Source: Hypsibius dujardini (taxonomy: Eukaryota; Tardigrada; Eutardigrada; Parachela; Hypsibiidae). From it: DNA of 31,802 bases. Under the pieces are notes generated by a model that saw only the letters and a list, made by a program, of their open reading frames with translations, was not told the origin of the DNA and did no database searches. This document shows positions 10,501 through 19,432 of the stretch, piece by piece; positions within the stretch are counted from its first letter, which is position 1, and the number at the start of each line of letters is the position of its first letter. The stretch lies in contig LRSR01009982.1 in assembly GCA_001579985.1 (NCBI GenBank), forward strand, positions 1 through 31,802. Reading direction: 5' to 3'. Made by a program: the position numbers and the translations under genes.

Positions 10501-10900
10501 AATTCTCTTGTTCAACTCCACGGCTGACCGGAAACCGGAGGACCTCCTCCGACCGCTGGTGGAGTGCTCCTTCGACTACGCCCTCTTCTGTCCGAATATT
10601 ATCGGCAAAACCGTAACGGCCACTTCGGACGTGGCCAATTTCACCGTCAATGCGGATCAGCAGCTCGAGCGCTGCAATGTACAGGAGAAGATCTGGCGCG
10701 ACTTGGCGGACTCCACCGGTGCGGAAGGAGGACGAGACTGCTCGACGTTGTGTTTTGCCAGTGTGACCAACGCCTTCAGATGGATCGACGAGATGGAGCG
10801 GCAGAATGGGGTCGAGGTGGAGGTACTGGTGACGGGGAGTTTGCATTTGGTGGGGGCGATGTTGACCTTACTGGACCCGACCTTGGAGGAAGCGCTCTAG
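7232..10900 (+). CDS. FPGS: folylpolyglutamate synthase, complete, 5 exons
   Basis: FPGS ligates glutamate residues onto folates using ATP, which retains them in cytosol and mitochondria. Exons are 7232-7414, 7593-7724, 8129-8434, 9751-10115 and 10249-10900. All borders are GT-AG and phases agree, giving 545 aa (human mitochondrial form about 587). The ATP-binding loop GTKGKGS is at residues 119-125. Other family segments are GFFSSPHLVAVRERIR, VDVAVVEVGIGGAYDSTN, GVSSLGFDHMTLLG, EIAWHKAGIFK, FYLDGAHTKES, DYALFCPN and VLVTGSLHLVG. Residues 1-53 resemble a mitochondrial presequence (MLRRLRHFSTLRTAFF). Met54 in MTRLRTYQ aligns with the human cytosolic start before YQDAVRMLN. The donor after LALQLC was placed at AG|GTGCGA (10115/10116) because the alternative T|GTAGGT would create a stop at the next junction. 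Confidence 0.95.
7484..7552. repeat. (AATC)n microsatellite in FPGS intron 1
   Basis: A nearly pure CAAT/AATC array of about 17 units lies between FPGS exons 1 and 2. Confidence 0.97.
7909..8128 (+). repeat. GATT minisatellite forming the FPGS intron 2 acceptor
   Basis: About five units of roughly 42 bp, each GATTGATTGATTGTTTAAAA followed by TMGTTGATTGTGCYGATC, run into pure (GATT)n. The last unit ends GATTAG, which is the splice acceptor for exon 3 (8129). Confidence 0.9.
8467..8504. mobile_element. half-copy of the CACGTG-tip MITE
   Basis: ACACGTGGCGAAAACCTCGG followed by CCGACCGAATTAAAG resembles one arm of the MITE family. No matching inverted arm follows, so it is a truncated remnant in FPGS intron 3. 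Confidence 0.55.
8505..9750. other. FPGS intron 3, no exon recognised
   Basis: Mixed sequence with scattered GATT/AATC units at 8610-8670 and 9040-9090. A short open frame at 8685-8888 has no conserved motif and does not match the FPGS family between REK and VDVAVVEVG. Confidence 0.6.
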
Positions 10901-11226
10901 TTGTCGCGCGGAAATGTCGTTTCTCTTTGGATCTAACATTCTTCGACAATTTATCACGGGTTTTTAAGTATCATACAGAATCGGTGCTAACTTCACTTTT
11001 CTGTTAATCAGCAGTGTATCTCACCTTTTCACCCCGCGCATTGTATCACTATTAGCATTCTGAACTGAAATGAACTGGGGATGTAAGAATTATTCAGGGC
11101 GATGTCATGCACTGTTCAGAGGACATCGCTTACCGCTATAAATAATCGTACTGGCTGCGCGCGTGTACAGGCACGGCTAGTCACTTAGTTACCAATCGAA
11201 CAGGCAGGGCTAGGGCTAGTCGGTTA

Positions 11227-11280
11227 GTAATGGGCTTTGATGGGTTTTGATGGGTTTTGATGGTCTTTGATGGGTTTTGA
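11227..11280. repeat. 10-bp tandem repeat TGGGTTTTGA
   Basis: About five imperfect copies of TGGGTTTTGA (variants GGGCTTTGA and TGGTCTTTGA). Confidence 0.85.
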
Positions 11281-11697
11281 TCAAACGGCCGATGCTATGG
11301 TGATAAAAAGCCCAGTACGCGCGCGTAGCATTGACCATAAATAATATGTGCATATACAATATAAAATACACATTTTTCACATGAATGCATAAATTTTGCG
11401 GATGTGGTAAGTCCATCCCAACACAAAGCTCTGGGGTGGGCGTTGTCACATTTGAACTGTTACTGTACGCTGTATACCATACGCTGTATATTCCATTCAC
11501 TTGGCTGTGATTGGCCCGTTGATTTTTGCCTGACAGGCCATGCTACTTTGTTTGTTTGAAATGATTTCGGTCTCATAAATTTTGAAGTCAATAAAGTTTA
11601 AGTGAATCTGAATGAACAACCAAGCGAGCGACGGAGCGTGTTTTCGGGCCGGACCTAAATTCGATCCTTGAGATCGAGAGCGTACAGTACTCTACCC

Positions 11698-11730
11698 TAC
11701 AGTAACAGTACAGTACAGTACAGTACAGTA
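11698..11730. repeat. CAGTA pentanucleotide array
   Basis: Roughly six ACAGT/CAGTA units, imperfect at the 5' side. A similar GTACAGTAGTAATA pattern recurs at 20125-20200. Confidence 0.85.
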
Positions 11731-12332
11731 ACCCTCTGGTAACCGGGTGTTTTAGGTATACTGGGTGCTGGGTCAGCCAAAGTTGGCTTAAATAGGGAAA
11801 GTACCTAACTTGAATGGTTAACATGACAAGGGTTCATTTGGCACTTTCCCTAGCCGGTTAGAGCCGTACCGCCAGGCGGCGCTGTTGTGCCTCCACACAA
11901 CAACCTAAACAGCTGACATTTTGCCAATAGAGAAAACATCTTCCTAGTGAGTTCAATTTTTTCATTCCGCTCGCGATTGCTTATTTCCTCTAATTTCAGT
12001 TGGATTTTATCGGTATGGTCGTTAGTTAAAACCATTTTTAATTTCGAAGTCCGGAATTTTTTTTCAGCACACAACGCAAGTCAGTATACGTACCATTTAA
12101 GTTTATACCAGGTTTGCTTATTGAGTTCTTACCACTTTCAAAAGTGTTTTCAAAAGTTGTTTTTACTTTATATTTTACGGTTCTGTTAGAGGATCAAAGC
12201 AAAAAACCGTATCAAAAAAGTCCAAATGCTCGATAAGCAAATGGAGTTTGAAGGAAGAATTAAACCAGTGTAAGCTGCCCGGCACTCAGAGGGTTAACTA
12301 TGAGTCTGCGGAAGAATTTTTCCGAGTTGACT

Positions 12333-13738
12333 GCAGTGTACTATGTGTCCACTTGATTTTGCTTCTCCCTTCAAATGAACATTACTCAGCTCCCCGTGCA
12401 GTTGCGAAAACAGGTCACCACTCATTCGATAGAGATTTCATTTCTCTGTCGTTTATTGTTGACAGATTCTGGTAAAAGGGCGGTTTATTAACGTCTTTTC
12501 GTCTTTGCTCCAGGGCACCCGACCTTTCGAAAGTCCTTAAAAGCAATTTTTCTCAATTGTCTTACACTATTTGTAAAGTGACTTTTTCATTTTGTTTAAT
12601 TTAAACACACAACCCAATGTGTTGCACTTCTGTATAATTAATGCACGTTTTAGTGCCAAAACATATCTGAAGAAACAAAATCTGATGAAATAGGATTTAA
12701 TAAAGTGACGCATAGAAAGTTATCATCCCTGAAACTTGGGCGAATGGCCCGCAACGTCGTTCTGCTATGATTTTGAATTGGGCAAATTATTCTTTGATTG
12801 GAAAAATACAAGTTGAGTTGGGTGGAGCCTGAACTGACAAGGGGTTGGTGGGCGCTTCGCCGCCAGAGTGAACAAGTCTTACAGTATCAATCGATAGCTG
12901 TGACTTTAACCTACCTATTGGTACCAAAAGCTAATCCGGAGCTTGCAAAACAAGATCACGATCATGACTCATATGTTCGTCCCTCTACAACAATTAATAA
13001 TGCAGAGCATGCAACTGATCGGTCGATTGTTTAAAATTAAAAAATGGTTAATAAGCCGACTTCGTTTGATTGACTAAACAATCGATCAATCAATTGCATG
13101 GTTTGCATTATCAGTTGTCGCAGGAGGAGGGGCGTATGAATGATGCAAATTGTGATCTTGTTTTGTAAGCTCCAGATTAGCTTTTGATATCATTAGGTAG
13201 ATTAAAGTCACAGCTATCGATTGATATTGTAAGACTTATTCACTCTGGCGGCGAAGCGCCCACCAACCCATTGTGAGGGAATCCCAAAAACTAAAACAAG
13301 AATCCGACGCTCACAGATCTTGCAAAATACGTTCTCGTCTTCAATGGGGTCTGCGAAAACAGCCGGCGCCCCTTCCGTCCAAACTTTGAGCCAACAAATT
13401 TGCTCTGAAATCAATCAGCAGAAAGATTTTCCACATTTACTTACCGGACAGCATGCTAAAAAAGCAATCAAGCAATCTGTTGCAAATAATTTTCATTAAT
13501 TGGTGTGGGATGTAGGCGATAATTCCCAAGTTCGGGTGTTCCGGGGCAAGACCGAAAAATGTCGCCCAACCGCCCTTTCAGCCCCCAAACAGCCTGCGAC
13601 GATATGTCGACACTGGACGAGAGAAATGATTTCTATATCGAATAAGTGGTGACCTACTTTCCCACTTGCACGGGGAACGAAGCAATGTCCATTTGAAAAG
13701 AGGAGCAAAATGAAGTGGACACATGGTATATAGGACTG
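12333..13738. mobile_element. 1.4 kb foldback element with long nested inverted repeats
   Basis: Outer arms start CAGTGTACTATGTGTCCACT at 12333 and end with the inverse of CAGTCCTATATACCATGTGT at 13738. Within the outer arms TTCGATAGAGATTTCATTTC (12428) matches inverted GAAATGATTTCTATATCGAA (13624). Inner arms of about 190 bp (12840-13032 and 13076-13271) are close to identical when inverted and carry the block GGTTGGTGGGCGCTTCGCCG. The loop is about 43 bp. Divergence is higher in the outer arms, which suggests an older insertion or a nested element. No complete transposase is visible. Confidence 0.8.
13214..13454 (-). pseudogene. possible two-exon gene fragment, BED/C2H2-like, inside the foldback element
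   Basis: On the minus strand an ATG at 13454 begins MLS, is followed by a GTAAGT donor after 13445, a 40-nt putative intron with a TGATTTCAG acceptor, and an in-frame continuation EQICWLKVWTEGAPAVF from 13404. It includes DENVFCKICERRI, which recalls the first half of a BED-type finger common in hAT-derived proteins. The histidine half is missing and the frame runs on into the inverted-repeat arm, so I read it as a captured or broken gene fragment. The family assignment is uncertain. Confidence 0.25.
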
Positions 13739-13740
13739 TA

Positions 13741-13863
13741 AAAACGTGGCAAAAACCTTGCGCTAACCGAGTTAAGCCATTACACTCGTTGCATGGCTCT
13801 TTTACAGAGCCGTCGAGTTAAAGTGCTTAATTTGATTAGCGCAACATTTTTGCCACGTGTGTA
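13741..13863. mobile_element. MITE with CACGTG tips (copy C)
   Basis: Left arm ACGTGGCAAAAACCTTGCGC, then TAACCGAGTTAAG; right arm CGAGTTAAAGTGCTTAATTT with GATTAGCGCAACATTTTTGCC, ending CACGTGTGTAG. It abuts the right edge of the foldback element, so it inserted at or very near that edge. Confidence 0.88.
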
Positions 13864-13878
13864 GTATAATGTTCACAT

Positions 13879-14240
13879 TAGAGCCCTGCGCGGTTAGGAA
13901 AAATTGAACCGCGGCCCGCACCGCCGCAGCCCGCGGGTTTGGCACCCTCAAACCGCAAACCGCACCGCCAATTTTAGAACTTACTAAAATTTTCAATACG
14001 TAAACAAATCGTATGTACGTACGTATTTACGTACGTATTTTTAATACGTAAACAAATCAGATGGCTCTATTGCGCCTGCCTCTGTGCAGTAGGGGAGGAT
14101 TGATTGATTGCAATGTCTATTTATGGTATCAGAAAAGCGGCAGGTGCGGTTTGCGGCGGATTTGAAAGGTCAAACCGCGACCGCGAAGATGGAAACCGCG
14201 GCGGTGCGGTGCGGGCTGCGATGCGGTTTGCAGGGCTCTA
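13879..14240. mobile_element. hAT-type MITE, 362 bp, with 8-bp target duplication
   Basis: The termini are TAGAGCCCTGC and the inverse GCAGGGCTCTA, followed inward by CGCGGTT/AAACCGC-rich arms that form a GC-rich foldback. The flanks are GTTCACAT (13871-13878) and ATTCACAT (14241-14248), a 7 of 8 match. That is the target duplication length of hAT transposons. A TAGAGC-like tip also fits hAT. No transposase is encoded. Confidence 0.82.
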
Positions 14241-14248
14241 ATTCACAT

Positions 14249-14568
14249 ATAAGGAGTAGTAGTGTATAGAACTGGGTGCGGACTTCATCAGAAATTCATT
14301 GCCGATGTTTGATCCCAGTCAATATGCAAAGAAGTATACCGTATCACACATAATATATATCTACAGTGGTAAAATGATAAAATACAAAATATATACGCAA
14401 AATAATATAAAATAAATGATATAAAGTAAAATGATATAATACAAAATATATACACATATTAATGTTAAATAAGCGCATAATTCTAAGACTCAACAATTTA
14501 TTGCATTCAGGATTATTATCATTCCGTATTATAAACACGGTAGAGACCACCGAACGGAGCATCCTTCT
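14249..14568. other. AT-rich 3' flank of SLC37 gene with duplicated block
   Basis: AT-rich sequence includes a roughly doubled block with AAAATGATA and ATACAAAATATATAC at 14371-14395 and 14428-14458. On the minus strand AATAAA lies at 14502-14497, 67 bp after the SLC37 stop, and is a plausible polyadenylation signal. Confidence 0.55.
14497..14502 (-). terminator. candidate polyadenylation signal AATAAA for SLC37 gene
   Basis: Plus-strand TTTATT reads AATAAA on the minus strand, about 70 nt downstream of the stop codon. Spacing is normal but the region is AT-rich, so chance occurrence is possible. Confidence 0.4.
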
Positions 14569-17435
14569 TTATGCTATTCGGCTAGAAGTATTTAGGAACG
14601 AATCGGCCTTCTGACGCAAGTCCGGTAAAACTTTTCCGCGAAACCTCAACGCCGTGCGCTCTCGTCTGGACCGGAATTCGTTGAGCCACAGCCGAACTTC
14701 CCGATAAATCAGTCGTGTCAGGCAGAGCAGACCCACGGCCTGGGAAGCGATGAGGAAGTGAAAGACCGCATGCCAGTCGTACTGCGACAGCAGCCCGGCA
14801 ATCAACGGACCGACCGCCGACCCGAGGGAGCCCATCCCGTCAATGATGGCCACCACCGTAGCCAGGGCGTGGGTGTTCTTCACCAGACTCGGTCGTGTCC
14901 CGAGATCCGTCGAAACGGCCGTTGTGATGAGGGCATACGGGCCGTTGACAAAGAGCCCGGTGATGACGAGGAGCGCTATGAGGACCGCGACACCGTGGCC
15001 GATGTACTCGACCATGCAGTACAGACACGGCATGGCGAGAATGAACATGAAGCCGCAGACGGTTGCACTTCCACCGGTCGCGTCCGAGACAGCTCCCGCC
15101 AATATTCCGCCGATAATTCCGCCTAGTGCGAATAGCAGATTAAAATCACATTTAGATATTATCAAAGTTAATTTTAAACCATTCTCAAAATTAATTTTAA
15201 ATTTCGAGACAAAATTAATTTTAAATGTTGAGACAAAAGGTTCTTGGAGTTCAATCATGTGTTATCATATTTTCACTGAAGCGTCCGGTTTATTATGAGA
15301 CCGCGTTTTTTTAAACAGCGGTTAGTTAAAAAAAAGTTAAATAGACATTTAAAATTAACTGGGACTTAAATAAGTTTAACTTTTATTGAAACACACAAAT
15401 ATAATAGTTGTTGGTTTTAAGTTGAAGAATTTTCAATTACCGCACACCCTGCCCAGAGAGTTCTCTTAAGCTCCGTATATGTCCCACCTGCGTCGAAGAC
15501 AGCCGACAAGTCCGCGGCAATATGGTTGACCACATCTGTCGTTTCCTTAATGTACACTGGCAGCCAGAAAAAGAAGGTGTAGTACACGGCCTTGGAGAAA
15601 AAGAGGCACAGTGAAAACTCCCACACTCCGGGGATCTGAAGCGCCCGCAAGATGCTGATCGGTTTCTTCTCTGGAAGGGTCTCCGTCCCCTCTGAGGTGA
15701 TCGAAATCATACCGGCCGTGGATGGCCGTTGTGATTCGTCACGGCTGGGCTGATCCGGCACGATGACTGCGAGTGTCGCAGCATTTTTCGGCGAGGTTTT
15801 CAGTAATGCCGCCGCACTCTCAGCCTGGTCCAGCTTGTGGTCTGGATGTGGCAGGCCGACGTCCTCCGGACGAACGATCAAGAAGAGGTAGACGAAGATC
15901 CCACCGGCCACGGTGATGAGGCCGGGCACGATGAAGGAGTAGCCCCATTCGCCGTCCACCCAGACGGCGGAGATGATGGCTCCGAGGATATTTCCGACGG
16001 AGGTATGGGAATTCCAGATGCCGAAGATGATCCCGATTCGTCGACGACCGAACCAGTTTCCCACTAGGGGCACCACAGCCGGCCATCCAGTACCTTCAAA
16101 CAAGGTGATTGATAAAAGTTAGAGCAGGTCTTTTACTCCCGTTTTTGTTCGTTTTTGTGGATGAAAAACAATAGTTATCTTTGTTTACCGGGGCCACCGA
16201 TTATTATGGCTTAAATATACTTCAAGTCACTTCCAGAAAAGAGAGGCGTTAGCAGACAGGCAACGCCACTGGAAAAGAGAACGGAGTAACTGAAGGCTGC
16301 CGAGCAAGACGAATAAATCCGGCTGAGAGATGGGCTGATATCGTGAATTATGGACGGACGGACGCAAGATGGAAGGTTCTACTGGGAAACCGACAGGCTG
16401 ATACCGGTAAACGGAAGCCGGACGGACTTGATCCGATTGGGTTGTTGGACTGCTACCTCAATCAACGAAGGGCCGGCCTGACAGACGGAAAGTAAAAAGA
16501 TTGACGGTCCGTCCGTCTAGGAGATCGAGTACCAGAACCAGGCTGAACAACGGAAGAAATAACGGGTAAAGTGACGGACGGTCCGTTTAGAAGACTGATT
16601 TCCAATCTGGTGGACGGAACAAAGACGGAAGAATGGTGAACTCAGACGGGCTAATTCAAATCTTCTTGTCGCTTTCCCTTTTTGCTCTTTCGTCACCCGT
16701 TCAGTACCGCCAGCCCTGAGCTCATCCGTCTAACGCTCCGTCCCTCGGTCACCTCGTCCGACCTCGGTTACTCTGGCTTTACCGCTGTGATTGGGTGAGG
16801 CAAACACTTCAACTCTCTATAATCTCTACCAAAACAGACAGGCGCCCTTAATTGCTGAAAATACTTAGCTCACCTTGAAAGGTTCCGGCTAACAGTTGCG
16901 CTAGGAGAAAGTACGAGTAGACGTGGATATTCCAAAAATAAGACATCCCATTCAGGATGATAAACAATCCCGCCATCACCATGCCGAAGGACAGGAACAT
17001 TCGCAGGTTCACCCGCTCGGCAAACTGACCGGCGACCAGCATGCCGAGAGCGTAGGACAGCCGGAAGGCAAAATCCAGCCACGAGAACAGCTGCTTGCTG
17101 TTCTGGTCGAAGGGTTCCCACGCACACCAGTTATCGTCATGGCGGTCCAACGCGTTACAGCCACTGGAGTTTGGTCTTCGGATGAGACCTTCATACTTCG
17201 AGCAGTTTGTCGGCGCCCAAGCCGTTTTGACAACGCCCAACGGTCGACGGGATAGATGATAGACAACATACACCACGTAAGTCATCACAAATATGGCGGC
17301 ACGGTAGGCAGCAATCCGGCTGATCCAGGAGGGTCGCGGGAACCGCTGCAGCAGCCGCGCACCGCACGGCACTTCGCCCGGGTTCTCCGGCAGCGACTCA
17401 TCATCCCGGTAGGGTTCCACGTCCCGTTCGGACAT
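14569..17435 (-). CDS. SLC37-family sugar-phosphate/phosphate exchanger, complete, 3 exons
   Basis: This is a multi-pass major facilitator protein resembling SLC37A1/A2, which exchange glucose-6-phosphate or related phosphoesters for phosphate, usually in the ER membrane. Exons are 17435-16874, 16093-15488 and 15122-14569, with GT-AG borders in consistent phase, giving 573 aa (human A1/A2 about 500-530). The first membrane segment runs into VYHLSRRPLGVVK, as in SLC37 proteins. Exon 1 ends LLAGTFQ and joins GTGWPAVVPLVGNWFGRRR; the hallmark GIWNSHTSVGNILG lies at 212-225. A hydrophilic loop at about 262-340 separates the two six-helix halves. The exon 2/3 junction restores FDAGGIIGGILAG, matching the family's FDVGGIIGG. 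The end VTGLFVNGPYALI, TTAVSTDLGT and NTHALATVVAIIDGMGSLG is also SLC37-typical. The exact substrate is not predictable from sequence. Confidence 0.93.
16094..16873. other. SLC37 intron 1 with GACGGACG-type units
   Basis: The intron carries dispersed GACGGACGG/GACGGTCCGT motifs (16350-16640), i.e. CCGTCCGTC on the SLC37 sense strand. No coding exon is needed here because the flanking exons join the family sequence without a gap. Confidence 0.7.
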
Positions 17436-17547
17436 CGCGATTAGCGGTTCTGCGAGGACGACGACGGCAGATCATGGAAGTGTTTGCTCTGCAACTGACA
17501 TATATACAGTAACAGACACACAGACAGACACACACACACACACACAG

Positions 17548-17668
17548 ACACGTGGGAAAAATCTTACACTAACCGAGTTAAGCACGTTAACTCGTTGCAT
17601 GACGTTGTACACAGCCGCGAGTTAAAGTGCTTCATTCGGTTAGCGCAAGGGTTTTGCCACGTGTGTAA
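17548..17668. mobile_element. MITE with CACGTG tips (copy D)
   Basis: Left arm ACACGTGGGAAAAATCTTAC then ACTAACCGAGTTAAG; right arm GAGTTAAAGTGCTTCATTCG then GTTAGCGCAAGG, ending TTTTGCCACGTGTGTA. It is inserted just after an ACAG/CA microsatellite (17511-17547), about 110 bp upstream of the SLC37 start codon. Confidence 0.88.
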
Positions 17669-19387
17669 TATGGTTTAACGGGCGGAGCGGAAAAACCTAC
17701 AAGTACTGTACACGATTAACCGATAAGGCACAAAATAGAACAAAAACTGTTGACTGAGTCACGCAAAACAAGTAGACCGTGTGCGCGGTGTGCTTTGACT
17801 CAGTACAAAATGCTTGTAGGCGATTTCCGGGCGCTCACAATGCGCCTGTATACGCAATACCTTCGAACAATCATTCTTGCTTATTCGAGCTGAGGTGCGA
17901 TACTTTGATATAATCAAATAAGGCTCGTCATAAACGATTGCCGTTCTGTTGTGGACGGACAACAAGAAAACGTAAAAAACAGCGATAAAAAGACAACAAA
18001 CTCGGAAGATTGATAACAGCGCAACGAAAACATCAAACTCGAGTAAAAAACAGCGATCGACCTATGAACTGGCTTGAGCTGCGGGGCTCCCTGCTGCATT
18101 GCATGATCTGAGGCCAAATGTCTCAGACCAGTAGTAGAGTGATAACACGAAAGTCATAGTGTATGTAATAGTTTTCACAAAGCAAATTTTAGACGCATGA
18201 CGGGGACAGTGTATGCTTATAGGAGTACGATGTATCTCATAAATCTCAATAATAATATCTCGTGCTCCCGAATGTCTAAACCAATCAAACAATCAATCGA
18301 CGGTACACTACCTGACATTTCGTGTGTGAGTTGATGTCCGTCAATCTTATCCGTGTCAATCAGAACTGCATGTCTGTTTGTCAGAGTTCGTCCGTCAGGA
18401 GCACTCTAGCCGTCAGGGCTCAGTCCGCCGTCCGGCCTTCGGTTCGTTATTCCATAAGTGCGTCCGTCCGTCACTCATTGTCCGCTCATCTGGCAATGAA
18501 TGGTATCCAAGTCTGAGGCTATTCGTTAGTTCATCCATCCGTTCGCCCATCACTCAGCGCTCGTTCATGCGTTCGTTTCCTTCGCTCCTTCGTTCGTCCG
18601 TCCGTCAGAGTCCGTCTGTAAGCGAATCCATGCGTTCGGTTCTTCGTCTGTCTGCCTGTCCGTCAGAGCCTGCCTGTCTCTAAATTCATACGTTGCTCCG
18701 TCACCTATCCGTTCGTCCGTCCGTCAGAGTCCGTCCGTCAGAGTCCGTCTGTAAGCGAGTCCATGGTTCGGTTCTTCGTCTGTTTGTCTGTCCGTCAGAG
18801 CCTGCCTCTCTCTAAATCCATACGTTGCTCCTTCATCTATCCGTTCGTCCGTCCGTCCGTCCGTCCGAGCCCATCTGTGAGTTCATGTGTTCGTTCCTTC
18901 ATCCGTCCGTCAGAGCCTTTCTGTGAGTCCATCCATCCGGCACTCAGCGTCTGTCCGGTACTCAGCGACCGTCGAATAGAGCCCAACTGTTGGCATGGTA
19001 CATTACTTCATCCGCTCGCACTGGAGCGCCGAACCGGGATTACTAGTACTCGACTTGCAAGGGGGCTGAATCGATCCGGCTCCCTTGAAGAGTCGGTGTC
19101 TTAACTCAGACCGGAAGTGCAGTCATGTGGTAGGACCTGAAGTAGGAAGTAGGCACTGCCATTGCAAGCCAGAGTGAGGGGGGGAAACGGCGTAAATATA
19201 ACGGGTTTTCGTTATGTAATGTAACGGAAATCATTGAGCAATTTCCCTGTCATGATTCCCACGCAAAAGTCCCACAGCTGGGAAAGACGTCTACCAACAA
19301 AAGCACTCATCAAATTTCCAGCGCCATGTTTATGTTTTTATTTTTAATATTAGTACATGCTTTTCTTACTTCGTTCAAAAGCAACAG
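17669..19387. other. intergenic/5' region between SLC37 and the NYN ribonuclease gene
   Basis: Start codons of the two divergent genes lie 2 kb apart. Apart from the TCCG array, I see no conserved coding frame. Promoters of both genes are expected here but none can be pinpointed. Confidence 0.5.
18380..18930 (+). repeat. TCCG/CCGTCCGTC array with a higher-order repeat
   Basis: TCCG tetramers are embedded in longer units. The block CGTTCGTCCGTCCGTCAGAG, followed by TCCGTCTGTAAGCGA and GGTTCTTCGTCTGT, begins at about 18590 and again at about 18710, with a third partial start at about 18840, a period of about 120-130 bp. The Ser/Val/Arg-rich frames through it are repeat artefacts. Confidence 0.85.
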
Positions 19388-19432
19388 GGAAGTCTGTTAT
19401 TGGAATGGCTAACTGCGGATAAACAGACACAA

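Larger units (their letters stand above)
10901..12332. other. FPGS 3' flank and intergenic sequence, no convincing gene
   Basis: It contains a 10-mer tandem repeat at 11227-11280, a CAGTA pentamer array at 11698-11730 and an AATAAA at about 11590 that lies far from the FPGS stop. A minus-strand frame at 11850-12035 (starting MVLTNDHTDKIQLKLEE) is charged and helix-like, but I cannot assign it to a gene. Confidence 0.5.

Noticed and set aside
10334-10846. 170-codon minus-strand frame opposite FPGS exon 5
   Set aside because: It is a shadow of the well-supported FPGS exon on the other strand, with no conserved family motif.
11850-12074. Minus-strand frame starting near 12035 with a charged helix-like stretch (IQLKLEEISNRER)
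   Set aside because: It could be a coiled-coil exon or retroelement relic, but there is no recognised family, partner exon or clear splice context, so it is not annotated as a gene.
14758-15298. Plus-strand frames over the SLC37 gene (also 15837-16067 and 16923-17255)
   Set aside because: They are antisense shadows of GC-rich SLC37 exons; the minus-strand frame matches the family along its whole length.
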